The notes beneath the pieces were generated by a model, which worked only from the letters and a program-made list of their open reading frames with translations, made no database searches and had not been told where the DNA came from. A stretch of DNA of 14,088 nt from JAHWJR01 sp035942035 (GTDB taxonomy: Bacteria; Actinomycetota; Acidimicrobiia; Acidimicrobiales; CADCSY01): NCBI GenBank assembly GCA_035942035.1, contig DASZDK010000056.1, positions 1 through 14,088 of the forward strand. Reading direction: 5' to 3'. Position numbers and translations under genes: made by a program. Numbering within the stretch: position 1 is the stretch's first letter; the number at the start of each line of letters is the position of its first letter. This document shows, piece after piece, positions 1-5,574 of this stretch.

Positions 1-294
1 GGCAACCTGATCGAGAAGAACAACGTCTTCGACAACGGGGCCAACGGGATCTTCCTGCGGGGGCCCATCGTGCGTCCGACGTTCAGCGCCCCCGGCGCCA
101 CCAACAACGAGGTCCTGAAGAACGCGACCGGGAACAACGGCCCCATCCCCGGGCCAGGCGGCGCTCGCTACGACCTGCGTGACAACAACCCCGCCTGCGA
201 CGCCAACCGGTGGTTCCGCAACACCTACCTGACCGCCTTCCCCGAGTGCACCACCGCTGGCGGCAGCGGCCCGTCGCGAGGGTCGCCCTCCTAG
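1..294 (+). CDS. Right-handed beta-helix repeat protein, C-terminal fragment
   Basis: The reading frame is open from the first base to a TAG at 292-294, giving about 97 residues whose N-terminus lies outside the window. The pattern of N-L-I-E-K-N-N-V-F-D-N-G-A-N-G-I-F-L is the typical rung of a parallel beta-helix (NosD/pectate lyase-like, with asparagine ladders and G-I-x-L strands). It is followed by another N-N-E-V-L-K-N rung and an end cap rich in Asn, Cys and Trp (NNPACDANRWFRNTYLTAF). Proteins of this kind are usually secreted and bind or cleave polysaccharide, or serve as surface structures. The catalytic part is not visible, so activity cannot be assigned. The two cysteines near the end could form a disulfide, which fits an exported protein (inference). 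Confidence 0.72.
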   Translation, partial: GNLIEKNNVFDNGANGIFLRGPIVRPTFSAPGATNNEVLKNATGNNGPIPGPGGARYDLRDNNPACDANRWFRNTYLTAFPECTTAGGSGPSRGSPS

Positions 295-335
295 GCACCG
301 AGATCGCAGCCGTCCGGTGATCCGGAAGGGCGTGC

Positions 336-850
336 CTACTGCACGTCCTTCCGTGCCGGTAGAGGTCCCGCAGCAGCAGGATCTCGGCACCGTGGTGGAT
401 GGTCTCGCGGCTGATGTGAAGCACGAGGTCGGCATACGGCAAGCGCCGCCCACTCTCCCTCACCGGGGCCCGATTGATTGGGCGTTCGAGCCCTTCTGCG
501 CCGAGCCGGCGAACGCCGCCGACCAGCGGTCGTAGGCCACGTCGAGCTGGGCCAGCGCCGTTGCCGCGTCAGCGGTGTCGCCCCACGTCTGGTAATCGGC
601 GGCGGGCCCGCCGAGGTGGATGGCGTTGCGGCTGGCGAAGACGCCGACGATGAGCTGGGCGAGGCGCCAGGCGATGGTCGTCACGGGCGCGGGCACGGGC
701 TCCGGCCAGGCGAAGTCGGCCACGAGATCCCCGCCGCGCGCAGCCATCGGCGTCGCCGCATCGGCTCGCGCTCGGATGCTCCAGCACCCGGGCACCGGCT
801 CCCAGAGGTATTTCGTTGTCCGTGAGGGTGGCGAGGCCCGGTCGTAGGTG
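336..850 (-). pseudogene. DinB-family protein, frameshifted and 5'-truncated remnant
   Basis: Read on the minus strand, the product matches the DinB_2-type four-helix proteins piece by piece: HHLRPGLATLTDNE, then YLWEPVPGCWSIRARADA, then TTIAWRLAQLIVGVF, and finally PYADLVLHISRETIHHGAE and LLLRDLYR. These pieces lie in different frames. Removing one A from the AAA complementary to 811-813 joins the first two exactly. A second shift falls at about 491-510, and further slips are likely near 445 and 345, because the family normally ends just after LLRDLYR (a TAG in another frame lies at 336-338). The first 20-25 residues are absent. The helix-2 position that is usually a metal-binding His (RLxH) reads Gln here, while the C-terminal H-x(6)-HH remains. 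DinB-like proteins are often metal-dependent thiol transferases; this copy cannot make one. The alternative is a locally error-rich assembly. Confidence 0.75.
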
Positions 851-1682
851 GTGGCGTGGGGGGAGAGCGGTGGCTACGACTCGGCACGGGCGGTGCCCTT
901 CCGCCTCTCCTGCTCGACGACGACGAGGCGACGGCCATCGCCGTCGCCCTCGGTGTCTCCACGGGGGTGCGGTGCGGGGGATCGAGGAGCCGGCGCTGGC
1001 CGCGCTGGCCAAGCTCGACCGCCTCCTCCCGCCCCGGCTCCGCAGTCGCGTCGCCGCTCTGCACGCCGCGACCGTCACCCTGGCTCCCCGGGCCAACGTC
1101 GTCGACGCCGACGTCCTCGTGGCGCTGGCCCAGGCGTTTGATGGCCACGAGCGGGTCCTCATCACCTACAGGGACCGAGAGGGTCGGGCCTCCGAACGCC
1201 GCCTGGAGCCGAACAAGCTCGTCGCCACCGGCCGGCGCTGGTACCTCCTGGCCCGCGATGTCGACCGCGACGACTGGCGGACGTTCCGTGTCGACCGTGT
1301 GGGCGACGCCCGACGCACCGGGCACCGGTTCCTTCCCGAGCCCGATCCCCCGACGCCGCCACCATGGTCGGAGAGGGCATCACCACGGCGCCTTACCGGT
1401 ACCACGCAACCGTGGGCTTCCCGGCGACGGCGCCCGACGACCCTGGCCCGGCGAATACCCCCGACCGTCGGGGTCATCCGGGCCGACGGAGCGGCCGGGT
1501 CGGTCCTCCCGACTGGCGCCAACGACCTCGATGCCCTCGCCCGGCACCTCGTCGGGCTCGGCCTCGAGGTCGTCGTCCACGGTCCCGTGGAGTTCCGGCG
1601 TCATGTGCAGACGAGGGCCCTACGGCTCCAGCGGGCGACCTGCGCCCCCGGTCCCGCTCGTGACACCTCTGGCCCACGCTGA
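851..1682 (+). pseudogene. WYL-domain transcriptional regulator, frameshifted and lacking its HTH
   Basis: The product resembles the DeoR/YafY-like regulators with a C-terminal WYL domain, but only in patches spread over three frames. In order they are GESGGY, RLGTGGALPPLLLDDDEA, GIEEPALAALAKLDRLLPP, the WYL core GRRWYLLARDVDRDDWRTF, VGEGITTAPYRYHATVGF, and ARRIPPTVGVIRADG followed by GANDLDALARHLVGLGLEV. One-base shifts fall near 877, within 963-970, in the C-run 1347-1351 and in the CCC at 1441-1443; each is repaired by adding or removing one base. The N-terminal winged helix (about 75 residues) that should precede GESGGY is missing. The frame then runs to TGA at 1680-1682. WYL regulators sense ligands and often sit beside DinB genes, which fits the neighbour. 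This copy cannot bind DNA through its own HTH. Confidence 0.74.
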
Positions 1683-1733
1683 CCGCAGATGGTCGAGGTG
1701 CTCGATCGTCGCCGTGCCGCCATGCTGGCCGGT

Positions 1734-2228
1734 ATGCGACCGCAGCGAATCCCGCCCGGACCAGGCCAGGAGTCGGTGTGGGACTACCCGCGACCACCCG
1801 CGCTGGAGCCGGTCGCCGCGCGAGTCCGAGTCGAGCTCGGTGGCGTCACGGTTGCCGAAACCACACGGGCGTGGCGCGTCGTGGAGACCAGCCACCCGCC
1901 CAACTACTACCTTCACCCTGACGACGTGGTCACCGCCTACCTCGAGCCCGTACCGGGAGGTTCGTTGTGCGAGTGGAAGGGCACGGCGTCGTACTGGACC
2001 GTTTCCGTGGGCGACCGCGTCGAGGTCGCTGCGGCCTGGAGCTACCCGCGTCCCGCCGCCTCCTTCGCCGCCATCCGAGACCACTTCGCCTTCTACGCCG
2101 GTCGGATGGACGCGTGCTGGGTCGGCGACCGACTCGTCGAGCCGCAGCCGGGCGGTTTCTACGGCGGCTGGATCACCAGCGACATCGTCGGCCCGTTCAA
2201 GGGGGTGGACGGCTCCCGCTTCTGGTGA
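1734..2228 (+). CDS. DUF427 domain protein
   Basis: This 164-residue protein has the DUF427 (PF04248) signatures: PPGPGQESVWDYPRPP at the start, VVETSHPPNYYLHPDDV, CEWKGTASYW, WSYPRPAASFAAIRDHFAFY and, at the end, PQPGGFYGGWITSDIVGPFKG. The family is a small cytosolic beta-rich fold with no firmly assigned reaction. The start was chosen at ATG 1734 because homologues usually begin a few residues before PPGPGQESVWDYP; in-frame ATGs at 1689 and 1722 would add up to 15 residues. No strong Shine-Dalgarno precedes any of the three. The gene begins about 50 nt after the WYL remnant on the same strand. Unlike that remnant its frame is intact, so local decay stops here. Its stop faces the small minus-strand membrane gene. 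Confidence 0.9.
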   Translation: MRPQRIPPGPGQESVWDYPRPPALEPVAARVRVELGGVTVAETTRAWRVVETSHPPNYYLHPDDVVTAYLEPVPGGSLCEWKGTASYWTVSVGDRVEVAAAWSYPRPAASFAAIRDHFAFYAGRMDACWVGDRLVEPQPGGFYGGWITSDIVGPFKGVDGSRFW

Positions 2229-2298
2229 TCGTCAGCGCCCCTGTCCGTCCCGGCGATGGGTTCGAGGACGTTCCCGTCTCGCCGTTCGTGGCCCGGTT

Positions 2299-2493
2299 TC
2301 AAAGGTTCCCGGCTTGCCTGTGACGTCGTCGAATTCCCCAGGCACAGGCCGCTCCCACCACCGCCCACCCCGCCACCCGCAGCCAGTCGCGCTGGACGAT
2401 CCCACCCAGGATGATCAGCGCCGAGAACGCGGCCAACCCCAGCAGGAAGCAGTAGCTGGCGCCCTTGGTGACGGGAGGCTCTTGTCCAGGCAT
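2299..2493 (-). CDS. Small two-helix membrane protein (64 aa), hypothetical
   Basis: I do not recognise this protein. It has a short polar N-terminus (MPGQEPPVTKGAS), a hydrophobic segment at about residues 13-33, a short loop containing QRDW, a second hydrophobic segment at about 38-54, and a basic tail (GIRRRHRQAGNL). The positive-inside rule places the C-terminus in the cytoplasm, giving a hairpin in the membrane. An AGG lies about 8 nt before the ATG. The gene is divergent from the desaturase with about 88 nt between the two preferred starts, and convergent with the DUF427 gene. The hydrophobic pattern is unlikely for a random GC-rich shadow frame, but small size keeps the call moderate. 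Confidence 0.55.
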   Translation of the reverse strand: MPGQEPPVTKGASYCFLLGLAAFSALIILGGIVQRDWLRVAGWAVVGAACAWGIRRRHRQAGNL

Positions 2494-2581
2494 GGGGTAC
2501 CTGCTCTTCCGCTCGGCGATGCGACCTCGGTTTGGACGGAGCCGACGCGCCGCCCCTGATTCTCCATTTCAGGCGCCGGCT

Positions 2582-3313
2582 ATGGTTGCCGGCGTGCCCG
2601 TCGGAGTGGCCATTGGCCTTTGCTCGGCCATTCTCACCGCCCTCGTCACCGAGATCTACTGCCACCGCTGCGTGGCCCACCGGGCCTTGCGGGTCCACCC
2701 CGCCCTGGCGTCGGTGCTCACCACCTACTTCCAGGTCACCGGTGGAGCCCATCCCCAGACGTGGGCCGCCATCCACCGGTTGCACCACCGCTACGCCGAC
2801 ACACCGCTCGATCCTCACTCACCGCTCCAGCGCCGGCCGCTCGCCGTCCTGGTGGGAACCCCGTACTTGTTCGCCATGGCCAGGCGGGAGCTGCCGGCCG
2901 GCACGGCGCCGGGGACGGGGAGGACGCCGCTGGTGCTCCGGGGTCTGCTCGTCGCCTTCTTCTTCGTCACCTTCGGGCTGGTGCAGGTGCTGACGATGCT
3001 GGCGGTGCACCTCATCGGCTACCTGGGCATCATGGGGATGGTCAACACCGCCGGGCACCTCTATGGGCGCAAGCCCCACCCCGACTTCCCGGGGTACGAC
3101 TCGGCCTGGCTCGCCATCCCGCTGCTGGGCCACGGCTATCACAACTCCCACCACGCCCACCCGGCCGCCCCCCGCACCGGTCTGCTCGATCCGGTGTGGC
3201 CACTTCTCCGGCTTCTCGCAGTGCTGGGCGTCGTCGAGCTCGACGACCGGCGCACCCAGACGGCGTCCAGGCCCTGCTGCGAAGCGTCGGTATCCCTGGT
3301 TCGCGGCCTCTAA
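2582..3313 (+). CDS. Fatty acid desaturase (acyl-CoA Delta9-desaturase-like)
   Basis: This integral membrane di-iron enzyme would introduce a double bond into an acyl chain using O2 and an electron donor. All three histidine boxes are present: HRCVAH (HxxxxH) near the N-terminus, HRLHH (HxxHH) about 50 residues later followed by DPHSP, and HNSHHAHP towards the C-terminus. Hydrophobic helices precede the first box and lie in the middle (GLLVAFFFVTFGLVQVLTML and following). The frame is open from 2465, but a start there would overlap the divergent small gene. ATG 2582 puts a short helix directly before box 1 as in short bacterial desaturases and gives 243 residues; ATG 2519 and GTG 2594 are alternatives. 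Substrate (acyl-CoA, acyl-ACP or lipid) cannot be told. A VOC gene follows after 31 nt and may be co-transcribed. Confidence 0.85.
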   Translation: MVAGVPVGVAIGLCSAILTALVTEIYCHRCVAHRALRVHPALASVLTTYFQVTGGAHPQTWAAIHRLHHRYADTPLDPHSPLQRRPLAVLVGTPYLFAMARRELPAGTAPGTGRTPLVLRGLLVAFFFVTFGLVQVLTMLAVHLIGYLGIMGMVNTAGHLYGRKPHPDFPGYDSAWLAIPLLGHGYHNSHHAHPAAPRTGLLDPVWPLLRLLAVLGVVELDDRRTQTASRPCCEASVSLVRGL

Positions 3314-3333
3314 GGGAAAGTCTCCGAACCACC

Positions 3334-3339
3334 AGGAGG
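3334..3339 (+). promoter_or_regulatory. Shine-Dalgarno of the VOC gene
   Basis: A perfect AGGAGG lies five bases before ATG 3345 and decides this start among the upstream codons of the same open frame, which runs back to 3063 through the desaturase gene. It is the strongest ribosome binding site in the window. Confidence 0.8.
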
Positions 3340-3344
3340 GCCCG

Positions 3345-3719
3345 ATGAGCATCAGGCGAGTGGTACCGAACCTCCTGACCCCCGACATGGATGCAAGCCG
3401 CACGTTCTACGGGGAGTTCCTGGGCTTGGACCTCGTCATGGACCTCGGCTGGATCGTGACGTACGCCTCACCCAGCAACCCGACCGCGCAGATCAGCATC
3501 TCACCTGGCGAGGCCCTCGTGGGCCAACAGATGCGCCCCTACCTCTCCATCGAGGTGGACGACGTCGACGCCGTTCATGCCGGCGCAGTGGCGCGGGGCT
3601 ATGACATCGTTCATCCGCTCACCAACGAGCCATGGGGCGTGCGTCGATTCTTCGTTGTGGAACCCGGCGAGCTCGTTCTGAACATCCTGGGGCACACGCC
3701 TCTGGGTGACGGCGGATAG
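3345..3719 (+). CDS. VOC (glyoxalase/bleomycin resistance) superfamily protein
   Basis: A 124-residue single-domain VOC protein. The first beta-alpha-beta module reads VVPNLLTPDMDASRTFYGEF with the family's typical D-x-x-x-S-x-x-F-Y-x-x-x-L-G-L. The second contains YLSIEVDDVDAVHAGAVARG and ends with WGVRRFFVVEPGELVLNIL. The start is fixed by an AGGAGG at 3334-3339 five bases before ATG 3345. There is no cysteine in the protein and no clear His metal ligand at the usual first-strand position, so it may not be a metal enzyme. Proteins of this type range from dioxygenases to drug-binding proteins, and no substrate can be given. It probably shares a transcript with the upstream desaturase. It ends 70 nt short of, and convergent with, arsM. 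Confidence 0.86.
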   Translation: MSIRRVVPNLLTPDMDASRTFYGEFLGLDLVMDLGWIVTYASPSNPTAQISISPGEALVGQQMRPYLSIEVDDVDAVHAGAVARGYDIVHPLTNEPWGVRRFFVVEPGELVLNILGHTPLGDGG

Positions 3720-3736
3720 GTGCTGCCTGGCGCCTG

Positions 3737-3765
3737 CTCCAGCTGAGGTGCAGCGGTGCCCGCTG
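3737..3765. repeat. Intergenic palindromic repeat, copy 1
   Basis: CTCCAGCTGAG, three bases (GTG), then CAGCGGTGCCCGC. The second half folds as CAGCGG-TGC-CCGCTG, a six-base-pair perfect stem (3751-3756 with 3760-3765). The same two blocks recur at 13949-13974 with AA in place of GTG. It lies between the convergent VOC and arsM genes; no T-tract follows on either strand, so it is a poor intrinsic terminator on its own. Confidence 0.6.
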
Positions 3766-3789
3766 GGGGATCGTGCGCTCGGATCCTCG

Positions 3790-4590
3790 TCAGCGCTGCT
3801 CGGCGAACCTGCGAGCGCGGATGGTGGCAGCTGCCGCCTTGGCGTGGACTCGGTGGGTCTCGGTGATCTCGACGTCGGTCAGGCCGGCGGCGAGGAGCGC
3901 GGCCCGATACTCGTTCTCCGTCAGTGCGCCCGCGATACAGCCTGTCCATTGGGCCATGTCGGTGCGAGTGGTGTCGTCCATATCCGGGTCGGCAAGGACG
4001 TCGGAGATGGCGAGACGACCACCTGGCCGCAGTACCCGGGCCGCCTCTCGGAGCACGATGTGCTTGTCGGCAGCGAGGTTGATGACGCAGTTGGAGATGA
4101 CGACGTCGACGCTGGCGTCAGGCAACGGGACCTCCTCGAGGTAGCCCTCCAGGAACTCGACGTTCGTGACGCCGGCTTCGGCGGCGTTGCGCCGGGCGAG
4201 GTCGAGCATCTCGACCGTCATGTCGAGCCCGATCACTCGGCCATCGGGGCCGACACGCCGGCCGGCGATCAGCACGTCCGCGCCCGCGCCGGAGCCGAGA
4301 TCGAGCACGGTCTCACCCGGGTGCAGGTCGGCAACCGCCGTCGGCACACCGCAGCCGAGGGAGACAGCAGCAGCGGGTTCAGGAACGTCCTCTTCCCCCG
4401 TGGCAAGTCGGTACAGCTCGGCGCCGAAGACCTGGCGACCCTGCGCGTCGGTGGTGCTCACCACGGGTGGGGTGCCGCAACACGAGGGCTCGACGGCGTG
4501 GGCCTCGCCAGCCTGGTGGGCGACGAGGCGGGATGCAGCCGCGGCGTACCGTCGCCTGACCGCCTCCCGAATCTCCGGGCGATCGTTCAC
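3790..4590 (-). CDS. arsM: Arsenite S-adenosylmethionine methyltransferase
   Basis: The 266-residue product would methylate As(III) stepwise with S-adenosylmethionine in the cytoplasm. The SAM motif VLDLGSGAGAD is at about residues 95-105, with the acidic GLDM after the next strand. The arsenic-binding cysteines of the family are all present: the pair in SCCG (37-38), SLGCG (80), ISNCV (168) and WTGCI (218), matching the known N-terminal, C72, C174 and C224 positions. The GTG at 4590 was chosen because it overlaps the arsR stop as GTGA, has AGGAG six bases upstream, and is followed at once by the conserved NDRPEIREAVRRRYAAAA; an upstream ATG at 4620 would lie within arsR. Translation is probably coupled to arsR. 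No arsenic efflux gene is adjacent. Confidence 0.95.
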   Translation of the reverse strand: MNDRPEIREAVRRRYAAAASRLVAHQAGEAHAVEPSCCGTPPVVSTTDAQGRQVFGAELYRLATGEEDVPEPAAAVSLGCGVPTAVADLHPGETVLDLGSGAGADVLIAGRRVGPDGRVIGLDMTVEMLDLARRNAAEAGVTNVEFLEGYLEEVPLPDASVDVVISNCVINLAADKHIVLREAARVLRPGGRLAISDVLADPDMDDTTRTDMAQWTGCIAGALTENEYRAALLAAGLTDVEITETHRVHAKAAAATIRARRFAEQR

Positions 4591-4949
4591 TGTTGGCTCC
4601 TGTCCTCTTCGTTGGGGCACTCATCGAGCGCGCAGTCCGGCGGGGCCGGAACCTGGCGACCCATCACCACGTCGGCCGCTGAAGGGAAATGGCTCACGCA
4701 CACCTCGTTGATCCGGTACCACCTCGTCGTGCCGTCCTGCGCGCTGAGCACGAAACGAACCTCGGCCAGCGCCTTGAGGTGGTGGGACACCGTTGATTGG
4801 CCAACGCCGGAGGCCGCCACGATGTCGCCGACGCTCATCGGGCGGCCTCGGTTGGCCAACAACGTCACCAACTGCACCCGGGTCGGGTCGGCCAAGGCCT
4901 TGAACCAGCCGGCGTACAGCGCCGCCGACTGGCGGTCCAGCATCTCCAT
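4587..4949 (-). CDS. arsR: ArsR/SmtB-family arsenic-responsive repressor
   Basis: A 120-residue winged-helix repressor. FKALADPTRVQLVTLL is the family N-terminal helix, VAASGVGQSTVSHHLKAL is the helix-turn-helix (about residues 44-61), and GTTRWYRIN is the wing. Cysteines at 84 (NEVC), 106 and 111 (PPDC and LDEC) lie after the wing. There is no C-x-C in the recognition helix as in E. coli-type ArsR, so As(III) or methylarsenite would be bound through a separate three-cysteine site, similar in spacing to organoarsenical-sensing ArsR proteins (inference). ATG 4949 is preferred over TTG 4973 because a palindrome fills 4948-4970 and would otherwise be coding. The stop overlaps arsM, so the pair is one transcript. 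It likely represses itself and arsM. Confidence 0.92.
   Translation of the reverse strand: MEMLDRQSAALYAGWFKALADPTRVQLVTLLANRGRPMSVGDIVAASGVGQSTVSHHLKALAEVRFVLSAQDGTTRWYRINEVCVSHFPSAADVVMGRQVPAPPDCALDECPNEEDRSQQ
4597..4601 (-). promoter_or_regulatory. Shine-Dalgarno of arsM inside arsR
   Basis: AGGAG on the minus strand lies six bases before GTG 4590, within the last codons of arsR. It favours the GTG start over the upstream ATG at 4620, which has no such site, and supports translational coupling of the two genes. Confidence 0.7.
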
Positions 4950-4970
4950 CGAGCATCGACGATACTCGAT
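4948..4970 (-). promoter_or_regulatory. Candidate ArsR operator overlapping the arsR start
   Basis: On the minus strand the 23 bases read ATCGAG-T-ATCG-T-CGAT-G-CTCGAT, a palindrome around 4959 with only one non-matching pair, and that pair is G opposite T. It spans a possible -10 element, TATCGT (4964-4959), and touches ATG 4949, so a transcript starting about seven bases later would be nearly leaderless. An inverted repeat over the core promoter is where ArsR-family repressors bind. No clear -35 box is visible. Binding is inferred, not shown. Confidence 0.5.
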
Positions 4971-5009
4971 CAATCCGGCGACCTGCCCTGGGACTGGAAG
5001 AGAGCCCTC

Positions 5010-5429
5010 TCAGCTCGCCGGGTCTTCGGGTGCCTCGGCGTTGACCATCCACGGCACGCCGAACCGGTCGACGCACATGCCGAACAACGATGCCCAGAAG
5101 GTCTCGGCCAGGGGCATGGTGACCTCACCTCCGTCAGCCAGCGCCGCGAAAACCCGGGTGGCGTCGGTGACCTCGGCCACCGTGTAGTTGACGGCGACGC
5201 CACGCATGGGCCCGCCGTCGCCGGTGGGGTCGTCGGATCCCATGAGGAGATGGCCATCGAAGGTGAGGGCGGCGTGCATGATCAGGCCGGCCTGGTCGAC
5301 TGGCACCGCTCCTTCGGACGGCATCTCCGACATGGGCAGCAGCACCAGCTCGCCGCCGAAGATCTCCTGGTAGCGAGTGAACGCATCGCGGCAGGTGCCG
5401 CTCAAGAACAGGTACGGGTGCAGGGCCAT
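5010..5429 (-). CDS. VOC family protein, PhnB/YjdN-like
   Basis: This 139-residue protein begins MALHPYLFLSGTCRDAFTRY and continues with QEIFGGELVLLPMSEMP, the signature of the PhnB-like branch of the VOC superfamily (PF06983-type). It ends with AETFWASLFGMCVDRFGVPW, also typical. Two-module VOC folds of this branch are common single-domain proteins; despite old annotations as demethylubiquinone methyltransferase-like, their reaction is mostly unknown. The start at ATG 5429 has GGAGG (5438-5434) four bases upstream; the frame is open much further upstream but that part overlaps ilvD antisense and has no homology. It lies 60 nt upstream of arsR on the same strand, so read-through is possible, but the candidate operator suggests that arsR has its own promoter. 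It lacks the cysteine pair of the C-As lyase ArsI. Confidence 0.9.
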   Translation of the reverse strand: MALHPYLFLSGTCRDAFTRYQEIFGGELVLLPMSEMPSEGAVPVDQAGLIMHAALTFDGHLLMGSDDPTGDGGPMRGVAVNYTVAEVTDATRVFAALADGGEVTMPLAETFWASLFGMCVDRFGVPWMVNAEAPEDPAS

Positions 5430-5561
5430 GGGTCCTCCGATGCTCGTGGATGGAGTCGTTGCCTTCCTCTGACGGCGCGCCCGGCGCCAACTCATCGCCG
5501 GGCCCTGAGCATGACCGTTCACCGGAGTGGAAATCGAGCGAGGGGACGGGCGGCCATCCCG

Positions 5562-5567
5562 TACGCT
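5562..5567 (+). promoter_or_regulatory. Possible -10 element for leaderless ilvD
   Basis: TACGCT fits the TANNNT pattern of actinobacterial -10 boxes and ends seven bases before ATG 5575, the distance expected if transcription starts at the start codon itself. No good -35 box is seen. The 145-nt gap to the divergent VOC gene holds little else except a GC-rich palindromic stretch near 5475. Confidence 0.35.
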
Positions 5568-5574
5568 TCGAGCC

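Noticed and set aside
2465..2581. Upstream N-terminal extension of the desaturase (starts at 2465 or 2519)
   Set aside because: It would overlap the divergent 64-residue gene, is Arg/Pro-rich with no family similarity, and the short form from 2582 already has the expected first helix and His box.
3345..3719. Possible ArsI C-As lyase, since it is a VOC protein next to arsM
   Set aside because: It contains no cysteine at all, so the ArsI cysteine pair is absent, and the metal ligands of the type I dioxygenase fold are not evident. It is also on the opposite strand and closer to the desaturase.
3706..5187. 493-codon plus-strand frame opposite arsM and arsR
   Set aside because: No domain and no Shine-Dalgarno. 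The minus strand codes for two complete, clearly recognisable proteins here.
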